From Burkholderiales bacterium (GTDB lineage: Bacteria > Pseudomonadota > Gammaproteobacteria > Burkholderiales > Burkholderiaceae_C), in the NCBI GenBank assembly GCA_028869035.1, contig JAGWTL010000005.1, forward strand, positions 1 through 23,352: 23,352 bases of DNA, given 5' to 3'. Position 1 is the stretch's first letter. Every line of letters starts with the position of its first letter. The notes under the pieces were generated by a model. The model did no database searches and had not been told where the DNA came from. It was given only the letters and a program-made list of their open reading frames with translations. The position numbers and the translations under genes are program-made. Shown here one piece after another: positions 1 through 7,036 of the stretch.

Positions 1-110
1 TGACGCCGAATGTTGCGGGGTAAAGGCGGTTAGGGCATTTGCATGCGCATCAATTTTTTAGCTCTCCGAAGCCACGCCAGCCGCACCAATCTCCCCGTAT
101 TCCTTCCTGT

Positions 111-800
111 TCACGCCATTGTCGGCGTGGGCCGCGCCAGCGTGGGCCGGTCGTCACCGGCCCGGGCGATGGCCAGCAGCTCGCGTTTGGTCTCGGTGAT
201 GTGCTCTTCCAGCAGCTGGACCACGGCCGGCACATCGCGCCGGCGGCAGGCCTCCAGGATGCGGTAGTGATCGGACTGCGGGCGTTCCTTGCCCGTGGCC
301 TTGGACATCAGCACATGGGTGTAGCGGTCGGTGTTGAGGCAGAACTCCTCGATCAGGCGGCGCAGCCGGCGGTTGTTGGAGGCCGAACCCAGCGCCAGGT
401 GGAAACGCCGGTTGTACTCGGCCCATTCCTGCACGGAATCTGCTTTGGAATAGGCCTCCAGGATCTTCTCCATGGTCTGGAAGTCCTGCTCGACCATATT
501 GGGAACGGACAGCTTGGCCGCATGGCACTCCAGGGCGATGCGGATGTCCAGCATCTCGAAGATCTGGTCCATGCTCATGCCCGCCACCACCGCGCCACGG
601 TTCAGGTGGTGCACCACCAGCCCCTCGGACTCCAGCTGGCGCAGCGCTTCACGCACCGGGATGCGGCTGGCCTTGAAGCGCTGGGCCAGGGCGTCCTGCT
701 TGAGCGGCTGGCCCACGGGCAGGATGCCGCTGAGGATTTCATAACGCAGCTGGGTGCGGATGGTCTCGTGCAGAGCCTTTTGGGCGGGGGAGCTGGTCAT
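111..800 (-). CDS. GntR-family regulator, FCD (FadR/VanR-like) subgroup
   Basis: Predicted ligand-responsive DNA-binding repressor. The N-terminal winged helix-turn-helix covers about residues 5-70, with the typical run SRIPVREALRQLESEGLV. The rest is an FCD ligand domain with the YNRRFH segment and later histidines (SDHYRIL, EEHITE) where such domains bind metal or ligand. I chose the ATG at 800 (MTSSPAQK), giving 229 residues. The frame stays open further upstream to an ATG at 845 and a TTG at 875, but the TTG lies inside the palindromic operator and a start there is unlikely. The gene diverges from the pruA-like gene, so it probably controls that gene and itself. The effector is unknown; P5C, glutamate or a precursor is my inference from the neighbours. 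Confidence 0.88.
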   Translation of the reverse strand: MTSSPAQKALHETIRTQLRYEILSGILPVGQPLKQDALAQRFKASRIPVREALRQLESEGLVVHHLNRGAVVAGMSMDQIFEMLDIRIALECHAAKLSVPNMVEQDFQTMEKILEAYSKADSVQEWAEYNRRFHLALGSASNNRRLRRLIEEFCLNTDRYTHVLMSKATGKERPQSDHYRILEACRRRDVPAVVQLLEEHITETKRELLAIARAGDDRPTLARPTPTMA

Positions 801-837
801 GGCTTCGGGCTTTTTCTGAAAATGATTGGATACAGGA

Positions 838-866
838 TTGTCCATCTGAATCCGATATCTTATAAT
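838..866 (+). promoter_or_regulatory. Predicted sigma-70 promoter of the pruA-like gene
   Basis: A -35 element TTGTCC (838-843, 4 of 6 consensus bases) and a perfect -10 TATAAT (861-866) are separated by exactly 17 bases. Transcription would start near 873, about 27 bases before the ATG at 900. The stretch is strikingly AT-rich against the GC-rich background. Confidence 0.65.
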
Positions 867-877
867 TGGATCCAATT
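864..877. promoter_or_regulatory. Palindromic operator, VanR/GntR type
   Basis: AATTGGATCCAATT is a perfect 14-base palindrome overlapping the -10 box and predicted start of the pruA promoter. Its core ATTGGATCCAAT is, from memory, the operator described for Caulobacter VanR, a GntR/FCD regulator. Weaker copies lie nearby: ATTGGATACAGG at 825-836 (9 of 12), and on the minus strand ATCGGATTCAGA at 857-846 (8 of 12). Its position would block polymerase. That the adjacent GntR protein binds here is inference. Confidence 0.65.
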
Positions 878-899
878 TATGTATTTATGGATTAAATAA

Positions 900-2519
900 A
901 TGGAAGCCCTGAAATCCTTCAAGGCAGGCAATGAGTCCGTGCTGTCCTACCTGCCGGGATCGGCCGAGCGCATGGGCCTGGAGCAGGAGCTGGCGCGCCA
1001 GCACGCGCAGCGTGTTGATATTCCGCTGGTCATCGGCGGCAAGCGCATCTACACGGTGGAGCGCGAGCAGGTGGTCTGCCCGCATGAGCATCAGCATGTG
1101 CTGGCCACGCTGAACCAGGCCACGCGCCAGGAGGCGCAGCAGGCGATCGATTCGGCCGTGACTGCCCAGCGGGAATGGTCGTGCTGGACGCTGGAGGAGC
1201 GCTCGGCGGTGTTCCTGAAGGCTGCCGATCTGCTGGCCGGCCCCTGGCGTGCGCGGCTCAATGCCGCCACCATGCTGGGCCAGAGCAAGACGGTGCAGCA
1301 GGCCGAGATCGATTCGGCCTGCGAACTGATCGATTTCCTGCGCTTCAATGTGCAGTTCGCGCAGGAGCTGGTCAGGCAGCAGCCGCTGTCCAGCACGGGC
1401 GTGGCCAACCGCAGCGACTACCGGCCGCTGGAAGGTTTCGTCTACGCCATCACCCCCTTCAACTTCACGGCCATCGGGGGCAACTTGGCCACCGCACCCG
1501 TGCTCATGGGCAACACGGTGGTGTGGAAGCCCTCGGCCACGGCGGCGCTGAGCAACCACCTGGTGCTGCAGCTGCTTGAAGAGGCCGGCCTGCCGCCGGG
1601 CGTGATCAATTTCGTGCCGGGCGAGCCCGTGGGCGTGAGCGCGGCCGTGCTGGCCAGCCCGCATCTGGCGGGCATCCACTTCACCGGCTCCACGGCCGTG
1701 TTCGACCGCCTGTGGTTGCAGACCGCACAGAACCTTTCCAAATACCGCTCCTACCCGCGCCTGGTGGGTGAGACCGGCGGCAAGGACTTTGTGCTCGCGC
1801 ACGCCTCGGCCGATGTGGACGCACTGGCCGTGGGCCTGCTGCGCGGCGCCTTCGAGTACCAGGGTCAGAAATGCAGCGCGGCTTCGCGCGCCTACATTGC
1901 TGCTTCGCTCTGGCTACGCGTGAAGGCGCGCCTGCTGGAGATGCTGGCCACGGCGCGCATGGGCGATGTGCGCGACTTCCGGACCTTCATGGGTGCGGTC
2001 ATCGACAGGAAGGCCTATGAGCGCATCAAGGCGTATATCGACGCGGCGCAGGTCGACCCGGGCTGCAAGGTGATCGCGGGCGGTGGCTGCGATGACAAGG
2101 TGGGCTACTTTGTCACGCCCACGGTGATCGAGGTAGGCAACCCGGCGCACGCGCTGATGTGCGAGGAAATCTTCGGCCCCGTGCTGACGGTCTGCGTCTA
2201 CGGGGACGGCCTATGGGATGACGTCCTGCAGCGCGTGGACCAGACCAGCCCTTATGCGCTGACCGGTGCGGTCTTTGCGCAGGACCGCGCGGTGATCCAG
2301 CAGGCCATGGAGGTGCTGCGCTTTGCTGCCGGCAACTTCTACATCAACGACAAGCCGACCGGGGCCGTGGTGGGACAGCAGCCCTTCGGTGGCGCGCGGC
2401 GCAGCGGCACCAACGACAAGGCGGGCTCGGCGCTGAACCTGATGCGATGGGTGTCGCCGCGGACCGTGAAAGAGACCCGTGCGCCGCCCAAAGACTACAC
2501 CTACGCGCACATGCAATAG
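900..2519 (+). CDS. pruA: L-glutamate gamma-semialdehyde (P5C) dehydrogenase, stand-alone ALDH4 type
   Basis: NAD-dependent oxidation of glutamate gamma-semialdehyde (from 1-pyrroline-5-carboxylate) to glutamate, the second step of proline catabolism and a step in ornithine/arginine use. The 539 residues are typical of the single-function ALDH4 enzyme, not the large PutA fusion. Visible features are the segment ITPFNFTAIGGNLATAP, the catalytic glutamate E291 in VGETGGKDF, and the nucleophile C325 in GQKCSAASR. The C-terminal PFGGARRSGTNDKAG segment is also family-typical. The ATG at 900 is preceded only by a weak GGA. No proline dehydrogenase is present in the window. The gene diverges from the GntR regulator and is followed 99 bases later by glutamate dehydrogenase, which would use its product. 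Confidence 0.92.
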   Translation: MEALKSFKAGNESVLSYLPGSAERMGLEQELARQHAQRVDIPLVIGGKRIYTVEREQVVCPHEHQHVLATLNQATRQEAQQAIDSAVTAQREWSCWTLEERSAVFLKAADLLAGPWRARLNAATMLGQSKTVQQAEIDSACELIDFLRFNVQFAQELVRQQPLSSTGVANRSDYRPLEGFVYAITPFNFTAIGGNLATAPVLMGNTVVWKPSATAALSNHLVLQLLEEAGLPPGVINFVPGEPVGVSAAVLASPHLAGIHFTGSTAVFDRLWLQTAQNLSKYRSYPRLVGETGGKDFVLAHASADVDALAVGLLRGAFEYQGQKCSAASRAYIAASLWLRVKARLLEMLATARMGDVRDFRTFMGAVIDRKAYERIKAYIDAAQVDPGCKVIAGGGCDDKVGYFVTPTVIEVGNPAHALMCEEIFGPVLTVCVYGDGLWDDVLQRVDQTSPYALTGAVFAQDRAVIQQAMEVLRFAAGNFYINDKPTGAVVGQQPFGGARRSGTNDKAGSALNLMRWVSPRTVKETRAPPKDYTYAHMQ

Positions 2520-2543
2520 CGGGACTGTGCGGGCTGGCCTTGA

Positions 2544-2555
2544 AATGGATCCAGG
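2544..2555. promoter_or_regulatory. Second copy of the operator core upstream of gdhA
   Basis: TGGATCCA at 2546-2553 is an exact match to the 8-base core of the palindrome at 864-877, here 65 bases before the gdhA ATG. Over 12 positions the match is 9. A TTGAAA at 2540-2545 could be a -35, but I see no good -10 at the right spacing. The palindrome contains a six-base BamHI sequence that can occur by chance, so the regulatory call is tentative. Confidence 0.4.
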
Positions 2556-2618
2556 AATAAAGTGGCGTGCCCGCCTTGCGGCGTACGTCCTCATCGCATG
2601 CATCCACAGGAGCCGACC

Positions 2619-3908
2619 ATGAGCAGCAGCCCGAACGCCCTCCCTTCCTACCTGAACCCCGACGATCTCGGGCCTTGGGCCACCTATCTGGAGCAGGTTG
2701 ACCGCGTGCTGCCGCACCTGGGCCGGCTCAGCGTCTGGGCCGACACCCTGCGCCGGCCCAAGCGCGCGCTCATCGTCGATGTGCCCATCCACATGGACGA
2801 CGGCACGGTGCATCATTTCGAGGGTTACCGCGTGCAGCACAACGTCTCGCGCGGGCCTGGCAAGGGCGGGGTGCGTTACCACCCGGGCGTGACCCTGTCC
2901 GAAGTGATGGCCCTGGCCGGCTGGATGACGGTGAAAAATGCCGCGCTCAACCTTCCCTATGGCGGCGCCAAGGGCGGCATCCGTGTGGATCCCGGGCAGC
3001 TGTCGCTGAGCGAGCTGGAGCGCATCACGCGGCGTTACACCAGCGAGATCGGCATCATCATCGGGCCCGACCGCGACATCCCCGCACCCGACGTGAACAC
3101 CAACGAGCGGGTCATGGCCTGGATGATGGACACCTACTCGATGAATGTGGGTGCGACCTCGCCCGGCGTGGTCACCGGCAAGCCGCTGACTCTGGGTGGC
3201 AGCCTGGGCCGGCGCGATGCCACGGGGCGCGGCTGTTTCGTGGTCGCGCGCGAGGCCATGCGGCGCCTGGGCATGGAGCTGAAGGGCGCACGCGTGGCGC
3301 TGCAGGGTTTCGGCAATGTGGGCAATGCCGCGGCACGGGTGTTTCACGACCACGGCGCGCGCATCGTGGCCATCCAGGACGTGGCCGGCACCATCTACAA
3401 CCCGGCGGGCATCGACCCCCATGCGCTGGGCAAGTTTCTGGCCGCAGGCAGGGGCACGCTGCTGGATTTCCCGGGCATTGAATCCATCGATCCCGCGAAG
3501 TTCTGGGAGGTGGCGTGCGAGATTCTGCTGCCGGCCGCGCTGGAAAACCAGATCACGGCCGAGAACGCCGGGCGCATCCGCGCCAGGCTCATCGTCGAAG
3601 GCGCCAACGGGCCGACCACACCGCAGGCCGAGGACATTCTGCTGGCGCACGGCGCCATCATCCTGCCCGATGTGCTGGCCAATGCCGGTGGCGTGACGGT
3701 GAGTTATTTCGAGTGGGTGCAGAACGCCTCGTCCTTCTTCTGGACCGAGGCCGACATCAACGCGCGCCTGGACCGCGCGCTCAGCGAGGCCTTCCGCGCC
3801 ATCTGGGACCTGGCCCAGGAGCGCAAACTGCCATTGCGCACGGCGGCCTTCGTGATCGCCTGCACACGGGTGCTGGAAGCCCGCGAGCTGCGCGGCCTCT
3901 ACCCCTGA
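2619..3908 (+). CDS. gdhA: Glutamate dehydrogenase (Glu/Leu/Phe/Val family)
   Basis: Reversible oxidative deamination of glutamate to 2-oxoglutarate and ammonia in the cytoplasm. The 429-residue length fits the small hexameric class. The substrate domain shows GGAKGGIRVDP with the active-site lysine, and GPDRDIPAPDVNT. The nucleotide-binding domain begins with LQGFGNVGNAAARVF. The frame is open upstream to 2562, but the ATG at 2619 has AGGAG at 2608-2612 with a 6-base spacer, which decides the start. It lies downstream of pruA on the same strand, so a catabolic role (P5C to glutamate to 2-oxoglutarate) fits. Cofactor preference cannot be read here. The 3' end overlaps the convergent phosphatase gene by 10 bases. 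Confidence 0.93.
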   Translation: MSSSPNALPSYLNPDDLGPWATYLEQVDRVLPHLGRLSVWADTLRRPKRALIVDVPIHMDDGTVHHFEGYRVQHNVSRGPGKGGVRYHPGVTLSEVMALAGWMTVKNAALNLPYGGAKGGIRVDPGQLSLSELERITRRYTSEIGIIIGPDRDIPAPDVNTNERVMAWMMDTYSMNVGATSPGVVTGKPLTLGGSLGRRDATGRGCFVVAREAMRRLGMELKGARVALQGFGNVGNAAARVFHDHGARIVAIQDVAGTIYNPAGIDPHALGKFLAAGRGTLLDFPGIESIDPAKFWEVACEILLPAALENQITAENAGRIRARLIVEGANGPTTPQAEDILLAHGAIILPDVLANAGGVTVSYFEWVQNASSFFWTEADINARLDRALSEAFRAIWDLAQERKLPLRTAAFVIACTRVLEARELRGLYP

Positions 3909-4384
3909 CGCAATTGCGTCTGCACGTGTTGCAGCAGGCCCGTGCAGGCATCTTCCACCAGGTCCAGCACCTCCTCGAAGCCTTGTGCCCCCTCGTAATA
4001 GGGGTCGGGCACCACTTGCGCCTTGTGCTGCTGACAAAACTCGGTGAAGCGGCGCAGCTTGTGCAGTTGGCCGGGCAGGCAGAGTTCGCGTGCGTGCCTG
4101 AAGTTTTCATGGTCCATGACCAGGACGAGGTCGTGCTGCTCGAAATCCCGCGGCAGCAGTTGCCGAGCCCGCAGGTCCGACAGGTCGTAGCCACGTTGGG
4201 CCGCATGCTCCTGGGAGCGCTCGTCGGGCGGGCGGCCGGCGTGGTAGCCGTGCGTGCCGGCCGAATCGACCCGCACCCGGTCTGCCAGGCCGCCTTCGAC
4301 CAGCCGGTGGCGGAACACGCCGTGTGCGGTCGGGCTGCGGCAGATATTGCCCATGCAGACGAAAAGGACGGCGTAGGCTTTCAT
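3899..4384 (-). CDS. Low-molecular-weight protein tyrosine phosphatase
   Basis: Dephosphorylates phosphotyrosine in proteins or small phosphoesters. The family P-loop CX5R is at the N-terminus: C10 and R16 in VCMGNICRSPT. The general acid is D127 in the PDPYY motif. The 161-residue length is normal. Its ATG (4384-4382) overlaps the rsmI stop in an ATGA arrangement, so the two are probably translationally coupled. The 3' end overlaps the convergent gdhA by 10 bases. There is no adjacent tyrosine kinase or capsule gene, so its substrate is unknown. A housekeeping role, not exopolysaccharide control, seems likelier from this context. Confidence 0.92.
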   Translation of the reverse strand: MKAYAVLFVCMGNICRSPTAHGVFRHRLVEGGLADRVRVDSAGTHGYHAGRPPDERSQEHAAQRGYDLSDLRARQLLPRDFEQHDLVLVMDHENFRHARELCLPGQLHKLRRFTEFCQQHKAQVVPDPYYEGAQGFEEVLDLVEDACTGLLQHVQTQLRQG

Positions 4385-5295
4385 GTGGCCTCGTCCTTCT
4401 TGAGCTGCAGCGCGGCCTCGTACAGGGTGTTGCGCGGGCTGCCCGTGATCTCTGCCGCCAGGCGCACGGCCGTCTTGAGCGGCAGCTCGGCCAGCAGGAG
4501 GGTGAGCACGCGCAGGTCGGGGCCGCTCTCGCCCCCCTGCGCCTGCAAGGGGTGGAGCACCAGCACGAATTCACCGCGTTCGCGCTTCTCGTCGGCTGCC
4601 AGCCAGGCCCCCAGTTCCGCGGCAGGCAGGGTGACCAGCTGCTCGAACTGTTTGGTCAGCTCACGTGCAACCGTCAGGGGGCGCGTGCCCAGCGCCGCCA
4701 GCGCACCGGCCAGGGCGCCCATGCGGTGCGGAGCCTCCAGCAGCACCACGGCCCGTGGCTCGCCGGCCAGGGCCTGAACGGCGACTGTGCGCTCACCGGC
4801 CTTGGCGGGCAGGAAACCGGCGAAGACAAAGGCGCCGGCCTCATCGACCACCCCCGCCACACTGAGCGCGGCAGTGATGCTGCTGGCGCCGGGCAGGGGG
4901 ACGATGGGCAGGCCGGCGGCGCGCACCGCGGCTACCAGGCGTGCCCCGGGGTCGCTGATGGCGGGGGTGCCGGCGTCGCTGACATAGGCCAGGCGCTGGC
5001 CGGCCTGCAGCCGGGCGACGACCTGCTGCGCGGCCTCGGCCTCGTTGTGCTGGTGCAGGGCGATCAGGGCGGCCGAGGGGCGCTCGATGCCATAGGCGCG
5101 CAGCAGGCTCTGGGTGTGGCGGGTGTCCTCGCAGGCCAGGGCGTCGACCCGTTGCAACACATGCAGGGCGCGCAGCGTGATGTCGGCCAGATTGCCGATG
5201 GGGGTGGCCACCACATAAAGCGCGCCCTGCGGATAATGCTGGGCAGCGGCCGCGTCATGCGCGGCGGTCAGGGCGGAGGCGTAAGTAGCGTTCAA
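4381..5295 (-). CDS. rsmI: 16S rRNA (cytidine-1402 2'-O) methyltransferase RsmI
   Basis: SAM-dependent 2'-O-methylation of C1402 in the decoding centre of 16S rRNA. The tetrapyrrole-methylase fold signatures are all present: LYVVATPIGNLADIT, ACEDTRHT, SDAGTPAISDPG, PGASS and LEAPHR. The length is 304 residues. There is no ATG near the N-terminus. The TTG at 5295 is preceded on the minus strand by GGGGA with a 6-base spacer, and I take it as the start. The gene is head-to-head with yraN, as rsmI and the lpoA-yraN-diaA-dolP run are in E. coli, with lpoA missing here. The downstream phosphatase overlaps by 4 bases. Confidence 0.93.
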   Translation of the reverse strand: MNATYASALTAAHDAAAAQHYPQGALYVVATPIGNLADITLRALHVLQRVDALACEDTRHTQSLLRAYGIERPSAALIALHQHNEAEAAQQVVARLQAGQRLAYVSDAGTPAISDPGARLVAAVRAAGLPIVPLPGASSITAALSVAGVVDEAGAFVFAGFLPAKAGERTVAVQALAGEPRAVVLLEAPHRMGALAGALAALGTRPLTVARELTKQFEQLVTLPAAELGAWLAADEKRERGEFVLVLHPLQAQGGESGPDLRVLTLLLAELPLKTAVRLAAEITGSPRNTLYEAALQLKKDEAT

Positions 5296-5687
5296 TGGTG
5301 TTCCCCAAGTGGCTGGCAGCAGCCGGCAAACCCAGCACGCGGCAGGCCGGTGAGGTCGCCGAGGCGCAGGCCCTGCGGCATCTGCAGGCGGCCGGCCTGC
5401 GTCTGCTGGAACGCAATTATCGGACGCCCGGACGCGGCGGCGGCGAGATCGACCTGATCATGCGTGCGGCCGACGGCACCCTGGTCTTCGTGGAGGTGCG
5501 CCAGCGGGCCGGGGGGCAGCACGGCGGCGCGGCGGCCAGCGTTGGCGCCACCAAGCAGCGCCGCATCGTGCTGGCAGCGCGTTTTTACCTGCAGCGCTGG
5601 CAGGTGCCGCCACCCTGCCGGTTCGACGTGGTGGCCCTGGACGGTGAGGCCCTGCAGTGGCTGCCGGCGGCCTTCGACGCGGGCTGA
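5295..5687 (+). CDS. yraN: YraN family (UPF0102) endonuclease-like protein
   Basis: 130 residues, the usual size. The central GEIDLIMR and LVFVEVRQR segments carry the acidic D...ExK-like pattern of restriction-endonuclease-like folds; here the last position is Arg, not the usual Lys. The in vivo function of the family is not established as far as I know. The ATG at 5295 coincides with the first base of the divergent rsmI TTG, so there is no intergenic DNA. GGAGG at 5275-5279 is 15 bases away, too far for a standard ribosome site. The gene is followed by the SIS-domain and BON-lipoprotein genes, as in the E. coli yraN-diaA-dolP order. Confidence 0.87.
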   Translation: MVFPKWLAAAGKPSTRQAGEVAEAQALRHLQAAGLRLLERNYRTPGRGGGEIDLIMRAADGTLVFVEVRQRAGGQHGGAAASVGATKQRRIVLAARFYLQRWQVPPPCRFDVVALDGEALQWLPAAFDAG

Positions 5688-5697
5688 AAGGCCGTGG

Positions 5698-5714
5698 CCC
5701 CGGAAATGCCGGGG
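5698..5714 (+). other. GC-rich hairpin after yraN
   Basis: CCCCGG and CCGGGG form a perfect 6-base stem around the loop AAATG, 10 bases after the yraN stop. No T-run follows, so it is not a classical terminator. It might attenuate transcription or stabilise the yraN mRNA end. Confidence 0.3.
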
Positions 5715-5742
5715 ATGGCGGGTGGCGGTTATCATAGACACC

Positions 5743-6342
5743 ATGCTTGAGCAACGCATTGAACAACACTTCATCGACAGCGCCGACCTGAAATACCAGG
5801 CCGCGCAGGTCCTGAGCAAACCTATCGCGGCGGCTGTGCAAGCCGTGCTGGCCTGCGTCACCAACGGCGGCAAGGTGCTGGTTTGCGGCAACGGCGGTTC
5901 GGCCGCCGACGCCCAGCATTTCGCGGCCGAGTTTGTCGGCCGCTTCGAACGCGAGCGACCCGAACTCGCCGCCATCGCGCTGACCACCGACAGCTCCATC
6001 CTGACGGCGATCGCCAACGACTACGATTTCAATGTGATCTTCTCGCGCCAGGTGCGCGCCCTGGGCCAGCCCGGCGACGTGCTGCTGGCCATCTCGACCA
6101 GCGGCAACTCGGCCAATGTGCTGGCCGCCATCGATGCCGCGCACGAGCGTGAGATGGTGGTGGTCGGCCTGAGCGGGCGCAACGGCGGCAAGATGGCCAG
6201 CGCCCTGCGCGAGACCGACGTGCACATCATCGTGCCGCACGATCGCACGGCGCGCATCCAGGAAGTCCATCTTTTGACGCTGCACTGCATCTGCGATGCG
6301 GTCGATCACCAACTGCTCGGAGAACAGGAAAACAAGTCATGA
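5743..6342 (+). CDS. SIS-domain protein, DiaA/GmhA-like
   Basis: 199-residue single SIS domain. Two roles are possible: DnaA-binding initiation factor DiaA (suggested by the yraN/dolP neighbours) or sedoheptulose-7-phosphate isomerase GmhA for LPS heptose. The phosphosugar-binding motifs are VCGNGGSAADAQHF and LLAISTSGNSANV. It resembles DiaA in RQVRALGQPGDVLLAIST. It also keeps the two residues aligned, from memory, to the GmhA catalytic pair: E63 (Glu65 of E. coli GmhA) and H181 (His180). E. coli DiaA has Ser and Asn there. The position of GmhA Asp169 is Ala, as in DiaA. The start is the ATG at 5743. The stop overlaps the next ATG (ATGA). Confidence 0.85.
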   Translation: MLEQRIEQHFIDSADLKYQAAQVLSKPIAAAVQAVLACVTNGGKVLVCGNGGSAADAQHFAAEFVGRFERERPELAAIALTTDSSILTAIANDYDFNVIFSRQVRALGQPGDVLLAISTSGNSANVLAAIDAAHEREMVVVGLSGRNGGKMASALRETDVHIIVPHDRTARIQEVHLLTLHCICDAVDHQLLGEQENKS

Positions 6343-7004
6343 CGCATGAAGTCCGCCGCCTCGCCCTGGTCCTGCTGCTGTCACTGCTGACGGTAGCCGG
6401 CCTGGGTGCCTGCGCCCCCCTGCTGGTGGGCGGCGCCGTCATGACGGGTCTGACGGCGGCCGATCGCCGTACCGCGGGCTCGCAGCTCGAGGACGAGCGC
6501 ATCGAGTCGCGTGGCGCAGCCCGCCTGCGCGAGCACCTGGGCGAACGCGTGCACATCAACATCACCAGCTACAACCGTCAGGTGCTGCTGACCGGCGAAG
6601 TGCCCAACGAGCAGGACAAGCAGCTGGCCGAGCAGGTGGTCTCCCGCATCGAGAACGTGCGTTCCATCGTCAACGAACTGGCCGTGCTGGGTCAATCCAC
6701 GCTGACGCAGCGCTCTTCGGACGCGCTGGTCACCGGCCGCGTCAAGTCCAACCTGATCGACGCCAAGGACATCAGTGCCAGCGCCTTCAAGGTGGTGACC
6801 GAGCGCGGTGTGGTCTTCCTGCTGGGGCGCGTGACCGCACGCGAGGCGGACCGGGCCACCGATCTGGCGCGTCGTAGCAGCGGCGTGCAGAAGGTCGTGC
6901 GCCTGTTCGAGATCATCACCGAGGAAGACCTGCTGGAAATGCAGTCCCAGCCCGCCAACTCTGGCGGGCCGTCACCCTCATCGGCCAGCGGCCGGGCCCT
7001 GTAG
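6339..7004 (+). CDS. dolP: BON-domain outer-membrane lipoprotein, DolP/YraP-like
   Basis: 221 residues. The N-terminus is a lipoprotein signal: two arginines, a hydrophobic run, then the lipobox LGAC with the acylated cysteine at 25. Two BON domains follow, at roughly 58-120 (HINITSYNRQVLLTGEVPNE) and 128-195 (VKSNLIDAKDI and VVFLLGRVTAREAD). DolP in E. coli binds anionic phospholipid at the division site and supports envelope integrity; that function is inferred here from homology and synteny. The C-terminus is a short Ser/Pro/Gly tail. It overlaps the SIS gene by 4 bases and ends just before a terminator. Confidence 0.9.
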   Translation: MTHEVRRLALVLLLSLLTVAGLGACAPLLVGGAVMTGLTAADRRTAGSQLEDERIESRGAARLREHLGERVHINITSYNRQVLLTGEVPNEQDKQLAEQVVSRIENVRSIVNELAVLGQSTLTQRSSDALVTGRVKSNLIDAKDISASAFKVVTERGVVFLLGRVTAREADRATDLARRSSGVQKVVRLFEIITEEDLLEMQSQPANSGGPSPSSASGRAL

Positions 7005-7009
7005 GTCCG

Positions 7010-7036
7010 GCCGGTCTGCAAAGGACCGGCGGTTTT
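7010..7036 (+). terminator. Rho-independent terminator after dolP
   Basis: GCCGGTC (7010-7016) and GACCGGC (7024-7030) make a perfect 7-base stem around a 7-base loop, followed by TTTT at 7033-7036. It begins 6 bases after the dolP stop and touches the stop codon of the convergent oxidoreductase. Confidence 0.75.

Noticed and set aside
1..110. Short stretch before the regulator stop, with TTTTTT at 54-59
   Set aside because: No hairpin with proper spacing and no coding frame that I could recognise; nothing supportable.
39..899. A 286-codon plus-strand open frame opposite the GntR gene
   Set aside because: Antisense of a clear GntR/FCD gene; no ribosome site or recognisable domain. It also runs through the AT-rich promoter.
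3907..3920. Perfect palindrome GACGCAATTGCGTC at the convergent gdhA/phosphatase ends
   Set aside because: It lies within the phosphatase C-terminal codons, has no T-run on either side and only a 5-base stem with a 4-base loop. It may be a weak bidirectional stop, but coding sequence explains it.
2211..4037. A 608-codon minus-strand open frame across pruA and gdhA
   Set aside because: The composition is His/Gln/Gly/Arg-rich, as expected from reading high-GC coding DNA in reverse, and it covers two conserved genes and their gap.
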